Positions 40,523 to 49,591 are shown, counted from the stretch's first letter. The stretch: DNA of 64,000 bases from Amycolatopsis nivea (GCF_004522235.1 NZ_SDLT01000028.1:62001-126000), one strand, 5' to 3'. Program-made: numbers and translations. Notes: a model not told the origin generated them from the letters alone.

Positions 40523-41830
40523 TCAGCGGGCGAGTTTCTTCGCGCCGTCGACCAGCCGCTGCCAGCCGTCGGCGGCCGAGGCTCCTTGTTCCACCGACTG
40601 CAGTGCCGGGCTGGCGACGTTTTCCTGGATCTGACCGTCGTTCGGGCCCTTGTACTGCGGTTTCGCCACCTTCTTCGCCTGCTCGGCGAACAGTTCGCCG
40701 ATCTTCGCGCCGCCGAAGTACGCGTCGGTGGCGTTCAGCAGCTGCGGGCTTTCCAGTGCCTTCGCCTGGCTCGGGAAGTTGCCCTTGGCCTCGAACGCCT
40801 TGATCTGCTGCTCCGGCGCGGTGAGCCAGGCGGCCAGTTCAGCGGCTTCCCGCGGGTGCTTGCTCTGCTTCGGCACGGTCAGATACGAGCCGCCCCAGTT
40901 GCCGCCTCCGCCGGGAAACGCCGCGGTGACCGCCCATTTGCCCGCGTTGTCCGGCCCGGCCTGTTCCTTGATCACTCCGAGCATCCACGCCGGGCAGGCC
41001 TTTGTCGCGAACGCGCTCTGCTTGAACCCGGAATTCCATTCGTTGCTGAACGCGGTGAGCTTCGCCGATTCGCCCTTCGCGACCGCGTCGGTCACCTTCG
41101 CCCAGGCGTCCTTGATGCCCTGGTTGTTCTCCACGGTGAGCTTGTCGTTGGTGTCGAGGTAGCCGACCGGCAGCTGGTTGACCATGGAGTTGAAGTTCTG
41201 CGCCGCCGAATCGAACCACGCCTTGCCGGTCTTGGCGGTGTACTGGGCGCCGGCCGCGAAGTAGCTGTCCCACGTGGCGAACAGCGGTTTCACCGCCTGC
41301 GGGTCGCTGGGCAGCCCGGCCGCGGCGAGCAGGTCCTTGCGGTAGCACATGGCGAGCGGGCCGATGTCCGTGCCGTAGCCGATGAGCTTGCCGTTCTTGT
41401 CTTTGCCCGCGTCGTATTTCCACGAAAGCCACCGGTCCGGCGAAACGCTAGACGGCCCGATCTGGCTCAGGTCGTTGAACTTCGAGGACTTGCTGAGGAT
41501 GTCCGACAGATGGCCTTCCTCGACGGCCTGCACGTCGGCCAGTCCCGAGCCCGCGGCGAGTTTCGTCATCATGTCCTGGGCGTACGGCCCGCCCTGGCCG
41601 GTCTTGCGGTGGGTGATCTTGATGTTCGGGTGCAGCCGCTCGTACTCCGGGATGAGCGCCTCGTAGCCGAACTCCGTGAACGTCGCGAGCGTCAGGTCCA
41701 CGTGCTCGTTCGGCCCGGCCGCCGCGGGCACGTCGCCGCCGCCACCGCCGCACGCCGCGGCGCTCACCGCGGTCATCGTGATGCCCAGTGCCAGCACCAG
41801 GCCCTTCCGGAACGTTGTCACCGTCGTCAA
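40523..41830 (-). CDS. cebE: Cellobiose/cellotriose-binding lipoprotein (CebE-type)
   Basis: A 435-residue extracellular solute-binding protein. The signal peptide ends in a lipobox with Cys27 (AVSAAAC). The mature part begins with a Gly/Ala linker, then LTLATFTEFGYEALIPEYERLHPNIKI, the usual start of family 1 sugar-binding proteins, and later has CPAWMLGVIKEQAG and the PKQSKHPREAAELAAWLTAPEQQ tail. It heads the cebE-cebF-cebG-bglC operon. An exact CebR box lies 16 bases upstream of its start, so the operon should be repressed until cellobiose binds CebR. The substrate assignment rests on synteny and operator. Confidence 0.93.
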   Translation of the reverse strand: MTTVTTFRKGLVLALGITMTAVSAAACGGGGGDVPAAAGPNEHVDLTLATFTEFGYEALIPEYERLHPNIKITHRKTGQGGPYAQDMMTKLAAGSGLADVQAVEEGHLSDILSKSSKFNDLSQIGPSSVSPDRWLSWKYDAGKDKNGKLIGYGTDIGPLAMCYRKDLLAAAGLPSDPQAVKPLFATWDSYFAAGAQYTAKTGKAWFDSAAQNFNSMVNQLPVGYLDTNDKLTVENNQGIKDAWAKVTDAVAKGESAKLTAFSNEWNSGFKQSAFATKACPAWMLGVIKEQAGPDNAGKWAVTAAFPGGGGNWGGSYLTVPKQSKHPREAAELAAWLTAPEQQIKAFEAKGNFPSQAKALESPQLLNATDAYFGGAKIGELFAEQAKKVAKPQYKGPNDGQIQENVASPALQSVEQGASAADGWQRLVDGAKKLAR

Positions 41831-41845
41831 CCCCTTGGAAGTCGT

Positions 41846-41863
41846 TCTGGGAGCGCTCCCAGA
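41846..41863. promoter_or_regulatory. CebR operator 1 (tctgggagcgctcccaga)
   Basis: An 18-bp perfect palindrome containing TGGGAGCGCTCCCA (41848-41861), the site established for CebR in Streptomyces. It is immediately upstream of cebE. Confidence 0.95.
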
Positions 41864-41912
41864 TGCCGAACGAGTGTGTTGCAGGTAACGAGGGATGTCA
41901 AGGCCAGAGTCT

Positions 41913-41928
41913 CCGGGAGCGCTCCCGG
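41913..41928. promoter_or_regulatory. CebR operator 2 (ccgggagcgctcccgg)
   Basis: A 16-bp perfect palindrome sharing the GGGAGCGCTCCC core, 66 bp from the first box (centre to centre) and 39 bases before the cebR-like start. It suggests autoregulation or looping. Confidence 0.88.
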
Positions 41929-41966
41929 GCGGACCCCGTTAAGCTGACCCGATCGACAGTCAGGGG

Positions 41967-43013
41967 GTGGGCGGAGTGGTGCCTCGGTCCGAGGACGAGC
42001 GGCCGACGCTGGAGGACGTCGCGGCGTTCGCCGGGGTTTCGCGGTCCACCGCGTCGCGGGCGCTGAACGACGACGCGTACGTCAGCGCGCGCTCGCGCGA
42101 AAAGGTGCTGGCCGCGGCGCGCGACCTCGGGTATTCGCCGAACCAGGCCGCGCGCTCGCTCGTCACCCGGCGGACCGGCGCGATCGCGGTGGTGCTCTCG
42201 GAGCCGGAAGCGCGGCTGCTCGACGACCCGTACCGGACCGCGGTGATGCGCGCGGGCTACCGGGAACTGGCCGACGTGGGCTGTCAGATGGTGCTGCTTT
42301 TCAGCGACACCCGGGAGGATCTCGGGCGGACCGTGCGGTTTCTCGAGGGCGGGCACGTCGACGGCGTCCTAGTGTTCGCTCCGCACCGCGCCGATCCGCT
42401 GCCCCGGGCGTTGCGGTTGCTGAAGCTGCCCACGGTGTTCGGCGGACCGGCCGCCGATCTGCGCCGGGGCGTGCACCTGGTGGATTTCGACAACGAGGGC
42501 GGCGCTCGGCAGGCGGTGACGCACCTGGTGGAGTCCGGCCGTCGCCGGATCGCGACCATCGCGGGCCCGCAGGATCAAGGCGCGCCGATCGACCGGCTCG
42601 CCGGCTGGCGCAAGACGCTCTTGGACGCCGGGATCGATCCGTCCGGGCTGGCCGAAGAAGCCGACTTCACCCTGGCTGGCGGCGCGAAAGCGATGGCCAC
42701 GCTGCTGGAACGGGTGCCCGATCTCGACGCAGTGTTCGTCGGCAGCGACATGATGGCGGTGGGCGCGTTGCGCACGCTGTCGGATGCCGGACGCGACGTG
42801 CCCGGCGACGTCGCGGTGGTCAGCTTCGACGACAATGCCGCGCTGGCTCCGGCCATGACCCCGCCGTTGACCTCGGTGCATCAGGATCCGCGCGAGCAGG
42901 TCCACGCGATGGTCTCGACGCTGATGCGGCTGCTGGACGGCGAGGACGTCGTGCCGGGCGCGCAGATCCTGCCGGTGTCGCTGGTCGTCCGGGAGTCCAG
43001 CGGGTCCAGCTAG
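41967..43013 (+). CDS. cebR: LacI-family repressor of cellobiose uptake (CebR-type)
   Basis: A 348-residue LacI/GalR regulator. I keep GTG 41967 as start; GTG codons at 41976 and 41979 are alternatives. The N-terminal helix-turn-helix with hinge helix reads PTLEDVAAFAGVSRSTASRALN then YSPNQAARSLVTRRT. The C-terminal periplasmic-binding-like domain holds typical pieces (FVGSDMMAVGALRTL, PGDVAVVSFDDN, PPLTSVHQDPREQ). It is divergent from cebEFG-bglC with two CebR boxes between. Cellobiose is the expected inducer, from knowledge of Streptomyces CebR. Confidence 0.93.
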   Translation: MGGVVPRSEDERPTLEDVAAFAGVSRSTASRALNDDAYVSARSREKVLAAARDLGYSPNQAARSLVTRRTGAIAVVLSEPEARLLDDPYRTAVMRAGYRELADVGCQMVLLFSDTREDLGRTVRFLEGGHVDGVLVFAPHRADPLPRALRLLKLPTVFGGPAADLRRGVHLVDFDNEGGARQAVTHLVESGRRRIATIAGPQDQGAPIDRLAGWRKTLLDAGIDPSGLAEEADFTLAGGAKAMATLLERVPDLDAVFVGSDMMAVGALRTLSDAGRDVPGDVAVVSFDDNAALAPAMTPPLTSVHQDPREQVHAMVSTLMRLLDGEDVVPGAQILPVSLVVRESSGSS

Positions 43014-43063
43014 CCCGGTTCTTCCGGGACCCCTCCCAGCCGGGTCGTTCTACCTTCCCGGGC

Positions 43064-44407
43064 ATGGGAGCGAACGAGGGGCGCGGCCGGACCGCCGCGG
43101 CGCGGGTGCGGGAGGTGTCGACCCCCGAGCTGTACCGGCGCAACCCGTTCCGGCTCGTCGGCCTCACCGCGGTCGCGACCCGGCGCGAGGTGCGGGAGCG
43201 GCGACTTCGAGTTCTAGGGGTGCTCGAAGTCGGCGGCGCGGTGCCGGACGGGGTGCCCGCGGACGCGACTGTCGACGAGGTGCGGGCGGCCTTCGACGCG
43301 CTCGGCAACACCGAACACCGGTTCGTCGACGAGGTCTTCTGGATCTGGGGCGTGCCAGTCGACTGCGAATGCCCGCTCCAGGTCCACCGCGCGCACGACA
43401 ACGCGGTCGCTGCGTACGCGGCAGCCCTCGACGCGGAGGACGACCGCACCGACGACCACCCGACTCCCTTGTGGACCGAAGCCGCCCGTTGCTGGACGGT
43501 GGTGCTGCGGAGCGAATCCTTCTGGCGGCACCTGAACCACCGCGTCGAGAAGCTAGGCGATCGACGGCTTGACGAATCCACTGTGGACGGCTTACGGACG
43601 GCGTTGCCGGACGCGTTGCTCGCGCCGTTGATCGAAGTAGCCACGAGGTCGGCTGAGCCACAGCGGTTCACCGGGTATCTCGCGTTGTTCGAGGCTGATC
43701 GGCACGCGGTCGAGGACGCGCGGGCGGCTATTGCCGGCGGGACGTACCGGCGGGTCGAGGCATTGCTCAAAGACCTTCGCGGCGACCTGGACGGCAATCG
43801 GGTGCAGGCCGCCGCGGAGCGGGCTGTCAACGAGGTCGAGCCGCTGTTCGACCGGCTCGAAGAGGTGGTCCCGCGAGCGGAATTCCGGCGGACCGCCTCG
43901 CTTTCGGAGTCGATCGCGGTGGTGGCGAACAATATCGGGGTCGCACTCGCGGAGGTGCGCGGCGCGTCCGCGAGCCTGATCCGGGACGTGTTCGCGGTCG
44001 CCCGGCGATACAGCCTCGATCCGGAGACGTTGGAAGCCGTGGCGCGCAACGAGTTCGCTGCCACGGTGTACGCGCCAGCTCCGCCGCCGGAGCGAGAACC
44101 GTCGGCGGCGCGGATTTTCGGGGCGTTGCTGCACGCGTTGGCAGCTTCCGTGTTCCTGGCTTTGAAGCTTCCGGAAGGCGCGCTGCTGGCGGTCATCTTT
44201 CTCGGCGCGGTTGCCGGGGCGTTGACGAATTGCCTCCTCGCGGCCCGGCCGTGGATCGAGCCGGGCCGGTACCCGGCTCTGCTGGGGCTGGACTTCGTGA
44301 TTTACCTGGCGCTCAGTCCGGTTGAGCTGCCGTATTGGCTGGCTGTCGCCGTGGCGGCGGCGCTGTTGTACGTCGCCCCATTCGTTCGGCTGCGGAGGAG
44401 ATTGTGA
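43064..44407 (+). CDS. Membrane protein with N-terminal J-like domain lacking HPD
   Basis: A 447-residue protein, first gene of the Hsp70 operon. The N-terminus has YRRNPFRLVGLTAVATRREVRERR (about 24-47), then a second helix pair ending NTEHRFVDEVFWIWG. This looks like a J-domain layout (N-P-F/Y-x-x-L-G start, late 'P/N-x-x-R' turn), but the catalytic HPD tripeptide is absent. A long helical middle follows (about 100-345). Four hydrophobic segments fill the end (about 350-443), closed by VRLRRRL. So it is probably a membrane-held adaptor that brings the Hsp70 to the membrane. Homology to J proteins is my inference from pattern. Its stop overlaps the ATG of the next gene by one base. Confidence 0.65.
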   Translation: MGANEGRGRTAAARVREVSTPELYRRNPFRLVGLTAVATRREVRERRLRVLGVLEVGGAVPDGVPADATVDEVRAAFDALGNTEHRFVDEVFWIWGVPVDCECPLQVHRAHDNAVAAYAAALDAEDDRTDDHPTPLWTEAARCWTVVLRSESFWRHLNHRVEKLGDRRLDESTVDGLRTALPDALLAPLIEVATRSAEPQRFTGYLALFEADRHAVEDARAAIAGGTYRRVEALLKDLRGDLDGNRVQAAAERAVNEVEPLFDRLEEVVPRAEFRRTASLSESIAVVANNIGVALAEVRGASASLIRDVFAVARRYSLDPETLEAVARNEFAATVYAPAPPPEREPSAARIFGALLHALAASVFLALKLPEGALLAVIFLGAVAGALTNCLLAARPWIEPGRYPALLGLDFVIYLALSPVELPYWLAVAVAAALLYVAPFVRLRRRL

Positions 44408-44907
44408 TGCGAGACCGGCGGGGCGAAGAAGCGCGGCAACGCAAGCAGCACAAGGAATTCCGGATCGCCGAACCTGGCCTCCAGCCAGAAGAACGCGCTC
44501 GGCTGCGGGAATTGCTCGACCAGCTCACCGCGGTATTGACCACCAAGGACGACGCGCCGCCACTGTCCGAATCGGACCTGGCCGAGGCGGCGACGGCGTT
44601 GTGGCGGGCGCGGCGAAAGCTCGCCGGTGCCGAGGACCGGGTGGCGCGGCAGGCGGGCCGGTTCCTCAGCGCGAGTCAGGACGCGCTCGACGCGGCGGGC
44701 GTGCTGGTGCAGGACCACGACCGGATCCCGTTCGGCTCCGGGATGGCGCTCGAGGTGCTGTTGTTCCAGGACGAACCGGACCTGGATGTCGAGCGGGTGG
44801 TGGAGACCGTGCGGCCGTCGATTTACCTGACCGGCCGCCGGATCCAAATGGGACAGGTCATCGTCGGGCGCCCGGCCGCCCGGGGGAACGGGGAAACGGA
44901 TGCGTGA
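44407..44907 (+). CDS. GrpE-like protein of the Hsp70 operon
   Basis: A 166-residue protein. The first part (about 23-95) is helical and charged (LQPEERARLRELLDQLTAVL; then LWRARRKLAGAEDRVARQAGRFLS). The second part (about 97-158) resembles the beta domain of GrpE: a glycine-containing turn in IPFGSGMALEVLLFQ, then VVETVRPSIYLTGRRIQMGQVIVGRP, comparable in shape to the end of GrpE. It lies directly upstream of, and overlaps by 8 bases, the Hsp70 gene. A nucleotide-exchange role is therefore likely but unproven; the sequence is clearly distant from housekeeping GrpE. Confidence 0.6.
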   Translation: MRDRRGEEARQRKQHKEFRIAEPGLQPEERARLRELLDQLTAVLTTKDDAPPLSESDLAEAATALWRARRKLAGAEDRVARQAGRFLSASQDALDAAGVLVQDHDRIPFGSGMALEVLLFQDEPDLDVERVVETVRPSIYLTGRRIQMGQVIVGRPAARGNGETDA

Positions 44908-47386
44908 CACGATCGATTTCGGGATCGACCTCGGCACCACGAACAGCGCGATCGCGGTGCTCGACGACGGTGCGGTGTCGGTGATCAAGAACAACATGCA
45001 GATGGATTACACGCCCTCCGCGGTCTGGTGCCGCCGGCGCGGCGTGATCGAGGTCGGGGCGGGGGCGCGGCGCAGGCTCGAGGACGACCCGGACAGCGTG
45101 CAGGTCGAATTCAAGCAGTCGATGGGTTTGCCGGACGCACGGCGGGAATTCCCGAAGGCCGGGGTTAGCATGACGCCGGTGGAACTGTCCGCGGAAGTGC
45201 TGCGGTCGCTGCGCAGTTCCGTTGCTCCGCGGGAAATGCCGGACGCGGCGGTGATCACCGTGCCCGCCGCGTTCCTGCTGAACCAGACCGAGGCGACGCA
45301 GGAAGCGGCGAAACTGGCCGGGTTCACCGGGAATTGCCCGCTGCTGCAGGAACCGACCGCGGCGGCGTTCGCCTTCGGGTTCCAGAACGAAAGCAAAGGC
45401 GCGCACTGGATGGTGTTCGACTTCGGCGGCGGCACGTTCGACTCCGCGGTGGTCAGCACTGCCGAGGGAGAATTGAGCGTGCTGCACCACGCGGGCGACA
45501 CGCACCTCGGCGGACGCAACATCGACCAAGCGGTACTGGACCACGTGCTGGCTCCGGAGGTGGTGCGACAACTCGGGCTCGCCGATTTCCGCCGGGACAA
45601 CCCGCGCTGGCGGCGGAACTTCGCCCGGCTGCGCAGTACCGCCGAGACCGCGAAAATCCAGCTTTCCCAAGCGGAACAGACTCAGGTGCTGCTCGACCTC
45701 GACCGGGGCGACGGGCAGGAGGAGATGTTCGAGTACACCCTGCGCCGCGAGGAAGTCGATCAGGTCGCGCGGCCGTTTTATCTCCGTGCCGTGCAGTTGT
45801 GCCGGACCGCACTGGAGTCGGCAAACCTTCGCCCGGCGGACATCGACCGCTTGCTGCTGGTCGGCGGCCCGACGCTCGCGCCCGGGTTGCGCGAGCTGCT
45901 GGCCGATCCGTCGGTCGGGCTCGGCATTCCGCTCGACCACAGCCAGGATCCGAGCACGGTGGTGGCGCGTGGTGCCGCCGCATACGCCGGAACTGTGGCG
46001 CGCCCGAGGACGGTGCGCCCGGCGAAACGCGGCGAGTACTCGCTGGAACTGTCCTATCCGGCCACTACCAGCCTGCCGAGCGTGCCTGTGTCCGGCCGCT
46101 GCTCGACGGACGGTTCGGCGGACTGGTCGCGGTTCCGGATCGCGCTGAGCGCACCGCAGCGCAGGCCGGTCTACCGGACGTCCGAGGTTTCGCTTTCCGC
46201 CGACGGCACTTTCACCGTCGACGCGGTGCTCGACGAGCTGAGCACGAACCGGTTCGAGATCGAGCTGCTCGATCCGACCGGCGCGCGCGTTCCGGTGCAG
46301 CCGGACTCGCTCACGATCACCCACCAGCTCAACGAAATGATGGGCCAGACCGTGGTCAACACGGTCGGCCTGACTGAGGCTGATGGTTCCTTTACCCCGA
46401 TGCTGATGAAGAACGCGCCGCTGCCGGCGGCGAAACGGCAGACGTTCTTCACCACGGCGACGCTGTTGCGCGGCAACACGTCCTCGGTGATCCGGATTCC
46501 GGTCGCGGAGGGCGAACGTCGCCGCGGCGAGCGGAACCAGCAGGTGGGGGTCATCGAAATCCGCGCTAAAGACGTGCGGTTCGACCTGCCGCGCGGCAGC
46601 GAGGTCGTGATGACTTTCGAGATGGACGATTCGCGGCAGGTGTCCGTGGTGGCCGAGGTTCCGTTACTGGACAACGAGTTCGAGGCGGTCATCGATCTCA
46701 AACAGCAGCATGTGCCGGATCCGCAGACGCTGCGGCGGCTGTTGAACGAGCTGGAAGCGCGGCACGAGCAAGTGCGGACGCAGGTCGAGGGGACGCGGTC
46801 GGACCGGGCGCGCGGGCTGCTGAACCGGCTGGACGAACAGGGCAGCGTCGCGGCGGTCCGGGACGAGGTGCGCTCCGGCGGCACCGACGAGGGGGCCGCG
46901 GTCGCCGCGGAACGGCGGATGCGCGACGTGCAGGCGGATCTCGACGACATCGAGGCGGAGCTGCGCGTACCCGAGGTGCTGGAACGGCTGCGGGACCAGA
47001 TCGACCACTGCCGCGAGCTGGTCGACCGGGTCGGCGCGGACGAGGACCGGACCGAACTGGCAGAGATCGAACGCCGGTACGCGACCATCGCCGAATCGCA
47101 CGACGTCGAGGCGGGCGAGCGGCTGTCCGAGCGGGCGCTGGACCTGCAAGTGCTGTTGCTGCGCCGGGACGGTTCGCTGGACCTGGAGGTGTTCAACGCC
47201 CTGCGGGCCGCGCGGGACACGATGTCCGACCCGGCCCGCGCGCGGGAGCTGATCCGGGAGGGCGAGCACGTGGTCGCGACGTCGAACTGGGCCGCGCTGC
47301 CGGACGTCAACCGCCGGTTGCGCCGTCTGCTCCCCGACGACCGGCCAGGTCAGCCAGGCGGCGGCATTCTGCGCGGGGAGCGGTGA
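44900..47386 (+). CDS. Hsp70-family protein with atypical long helical C-terminal region
   Basis: An 828-residue protein. The ATPase domain (about 1-370) is well kept: GIDLGTTNSA (8-17), a central region with LQEPTAAAFAFGF, phosphate-2 motif DFGGGTFDS (from Asp174) and adenosine motif VGGPT (321-325). A beta-rich region (about 375-565) takes the place of the peptide-binding domain but lacks the usual DnaK substrate-cleft sequence. The last 260 residues are largely helical and charged (from LLNELEARHEQVRTQVEG to the end), longer than a DnaK lid. It is not the housekeeping DnaK. Its neighbours are the J-like, GrpE-like and TPR/OmpA-like genes, all overlapping, which implies one complex. Confidence 0.85.
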   Translation: MRDTIDFGIDLGTTNSAIAVLDDGAVSVIKNNMQMDYTPSAVWCRRRGVIEVGAGARRRLEDDPDSVQVEFKQSMGLPDARREFPKAGVSMTPVELSAEVLRSLRSSVAPREMPDAAVITVPAAFLLNQTEATQEAAKLAGFTGNCPLLQEPTAAAFAFGFQNESKGAHWMVFDFGGGTFDSAVVSTAEGELSVLHHAGDTHLGGRNIDQAVLDHVLAPEVVRQLGLADFRRDNPRWRRNFARLRSTAETAKIQLSQAEQTQVLLDLDRGDGQEEMFEYTLRREEVDQVARPFYLRAVQLCRTALESANLRPADIDRLLLVGGPTLAPGLRELLADPSVGLGIPLDHSQDPSTVVARGAAAYAGTVARPRTVRPAKRGEYSLELSYPATTSLPSVPVSGRCSTDGSADWSRFRIALSAPQRRPVYRTSEVSLSADGTFTVDAVLDELSTNRFEIELLDPTGARVPVQPDSLTITHQLNEMMGQTVVNTVGLTEADGSFTPMLMKNAPLPAAKRQTFFTTATLLRGNTSSVIRIPVAEGERRRGERNQQVGVIEIRAKDVRFDLPRGSEVVMTFEMDDSRQVSVVAEVPLLDNEFEAVIDLKQQHVPDPQTLRRLLNELEARHEQVRTQVEGTRSDRARGLLNRLDEQGSVAAVRDEVRSGGTDEGAAVAAERRMRDVQADLDDIEAELRVPEVLERLRDQIDHCRELVDRVGADEDRTELAEIERRYATIAESHDVEAGERLSERALDLQVLLLRRDGSLDLEVFNALRAARDTMSDPARARELIREGEHVVATSNWAALPDVNRRLRRLLPDDRPGQPGGGILRGER

Positions 47387-48258
47387 TGAGCGGGCTTTCG
47401 CAGGCACTGGAACGGGAACTCGTCCTCGCCGAAGGCGCCGACCTCGCCCGACGCGGCGATTACGAGGCCGCCGTCGCACTCCTGGAACCGGATTCGGCGG
47501 GCGATCCCGCGCGGCTTGACCTGCTGGCTCGCGTACACGCACAGTCCGGTGATCTCGTCGCGGCAGACGCGGCGTGGGCAGCCGTCCTGGCGTTGCAACC
47601 GGACAATTCCGCTGCGGAGGCGGGACGTCGGGTGATCGCGAAAGTCCACTCTGGACGCTTGCAGCGGCGACCGGTTCGCCGGTATCTGCTGACCGCCGGT
47701 GCGGTGGTGCTGATCGGCGGCACCATCGCGGGTGGGGTGGTTTTGACTACGCGACAGCCGCCTCCTCCGGTCGTCACCGCGGCCAAGTCGGACGACGGTC
47801 TCCGCGCAGAGCTGGATCGTCTCCACGGCCAGGAATCCCGTGACGCCACCGCCGCGAAGGAACGGGAGGAGAGGTTGAAGCAGCTAGCACAAACGCTGGC
47901 GGCACCAGGTGTGTCCACAAAGGCTGGTTCGGACGCGGTCACCGTCAGCTTCGACCGCAGCCTGTTCAGTCCTAACGCGACAACTCCGAACGCCGCCGGG
48001 CGAGCTGTGTTGACCGATTGGGCTCCAGTCCTCAAAGGACAGTCCATTCGCGTCACCGTGATCGGCCACGGCGTCGCAGTCCCCGGCGGCCCAGCAAGCG
48101 GCGGTTCAACGGTCTCCTTGGCGCGCGCGTCCTCCGCGGCCCGAGTGCTGGCCGCGGAGAGCGGATTGCCGTTGACCGCGTTCGCCGTTTCCAGCGCGGA
48201 TCAAGGCGCGGACTCAGCCCGAACGGTCACACTCGAAGTGCGACCGACCGGCGCATGA
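47386..48258 (+). CDS. TPR / single-helix membrane / OmpA-like protein of the Hsp70 operon
   Basis: A 290-residue protein. The ATG at 47386 overlaps the Hsp70 stop by one base; a GTG at 47383 is the alternative, and GGGGAG lies upstream. Residues about 3-90 form helical TPR-like hairpins (EGADLARRGDYEAAVALLEP; LARVHAQSGDLVAADAAWAAVLALQPDN). One membrane helix (about 100-120) follows, then a short coiled coil (about 137-165). The C-terminal domain (about 175-290) has an OmpA/MotB-like course (VTVIGHG...SLARASSAARVLAAESGLP), a fold that can bind peptidoglycan. It would link a cytoplasmic chaperone complex to the wall. Its 3' end overlaps the convergent permease gene by 32 bases. Confidence 0.72.
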   Translation: MSGLSQALERELVLAEGADLARRGDYEAAVALLEPDSAGDPARLDLLARVHAQSGDLVAADAAWAAVLALQPDNSAAEAGRRVIAKVHSGRLQRRPVRRYLLTAGAVVLIGGTIAGGVVLTTRQPPPPVVTAAKSDDGLRAELDRLHGQESRDATAAKEREERLKQLAQTLAAPGVSTKAGSDAVTVSFDRSLFSPNATTPNAAGRAVLTDWAPVLKGQSIRVTVIGHGVAVPGGPASGGSTVSLARASSAARVLAAESGLPLTAFAVSSADQGADSARTVTLEVRPTGA

Positions 48259-49591
48259 ACGCCACGTACAACGCGCCAGGCACGATGAGGCCGAGCAACC
48301 ACGAGATGTCCGCACCGCCAAGCAACGGAGCGATAGGCCCGACGAAAATGCCTTCGACGTTGGCGAACGGGATCTGCACCGCGATGCCGAGCACGTACGC
48401 GGCCAGCGCGGGCCAGGCCCAGCGACCGTAGCGGCCGTTCGGGTCGTAGAGCGCGTCCAGGTCGTACTTTTCCTTGCGCAGCAGATAGAAGTCGACCAGG
48501 TTGATCGAGCTCCACGGCGTCAGGAAGTACAGCAGAAAATCGAGGAACAATACGAAGTTAGACAGGAACTGCCCGCGTCCGAGGATGGCGATCACCGCGC
48601 CGACCACGCCGACGCCTGCGATGTAGCCGATCCGTGTCGCCTGGGAGAGCGCGGCGCGGCGGCCGAAACCGGTCAGTGCGGTCGCGACGGTCATGTAGCC
48701 GCCGTAGATGTTCAGCACGTTCACCGTGAACTTGCCGAGCGCGATGGCCAGCAGCAAGGGGATGAGCAGGGCTTCACCGCCGAGGCCGACGACGTACGCG
48801 ACTTCATGGCCCTTGAACGCCTTCCCGGCAATCGCGTAGGCCAGCGCACCGAACGACATCGCCCACACCGCGCCGAGCACCGTGCCGCCGTAGGTCCACC
48901 AGAACGTCGCGCGCACCGACGTCGCCGAGGGCAGGTAGCGCGAGGTGTCGGCGACGTACGGGCCGAAGGTGAGCTGCCACGACGCGGTCAGGGAGACCGC
49001 GAGGAGGAACTTCGGGAAGTCCAGGTGCGGCGCGGCGAGCACGGCGCCGAGGTCGTGCCCGCTGATCAGCCGGATCGTCAGGTAGAGGAAGACGATCACG
49101 GACAGCGCGGACGCGAGCCAGCCGAACCGGTGGATCAGCCGGTATCCGACGATCGCGATCAGCGCCGAGGCGAGCGCGTAGACCGCGATCGCGGCGTCCG
49201 TCGGCAGGTGCGTGATCTGGGCGACGGCCTGGCCGCCGAGCAGTGAACCGCTCGCGAAGTAGCCCAGGTACATCACCACGACCAGCACCAGCGGGAGCGC
49301 CGCGCCGTATACCCCGAACTGTGCCCGCGACTGGATCATCTGCGGAATGCCGAGCTTCGGCCCCTGCGCGGCGTGCAGCGCCATCGGAATGCCGCCGAGC
49401 GCGTTGCCCGCCACGACCGCGACGATCGCCCACAGCGGATGCACGCCGACCAGCACGGTCAGCGCGCCGGTGACCGCCGACGTGATCTGGGTGTTCGCGG
49501 CGAACCACAGGGTGAAGAGGCTGCGCGGGTGCCCGTGCCGCTCGGACTCCGGGACCGGGTCGATCGAGCGTCGCTCCAGTGTGGCCGCCAC
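48227..49591 (-). CDS. NCS1-family nucleobase/cation symporter
   Basis: A 454-residue carrier. I choose GTG 49591 because AGGAGG stands at the right distance; a longer frame to 49801 runs through the divergent promoter. About twelve hydrophobic segments are present. The start LERRSIDPVPESERHGHPRSLFTLWFAANTQ and the middle KFTVNVLNIYGGYMTVATALT are typical of purine/cytosine permeases (NCS1; CodB, purine or allantoin carriers). It is divergent from a FAD monooxygenase. The substrate is likely a nucleobase or related ring compound. Confidence 0.9.
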   Translation of the reverse strand: MAATLERRSIDPVPESERHGHPRSLFTLWFAANTQITSAVTGALTVLVGVHPLWAIVAVVAGNALGGIPMALHAAQGPKLGIPQMIQSRAQFGVYGAALPLVLVVVMYLGYFASGSLLGGQAVAQITHLPTDAAIAVYALASALIAIVGYRLIHRFGWLASALSVIVFLYLTIRLISGHDLGAVLAAPHLDFPKFLLAVSLTASWQLTFGPYVADTSRYLPSATSVRATFWWTYGGTVLGAVWAMSFGALAYAIAGKAFKGHEVAYVVGLGGEALLIPLLLAIALGKFTVNVLNIYGGYMTVATALTGFGRRAALSQATRIGYIAGVGVVGAVIAILGRGQFLSNFVLFLDFLLYFLTPWSSINLVDFYLLRKEKYDLDALYDPNGRYGRWAWPALAAYVLGIAVQIPFANVEGIFVGPIAPLLGGADISWLLGLIVPGALYVAFMRRSVALRV

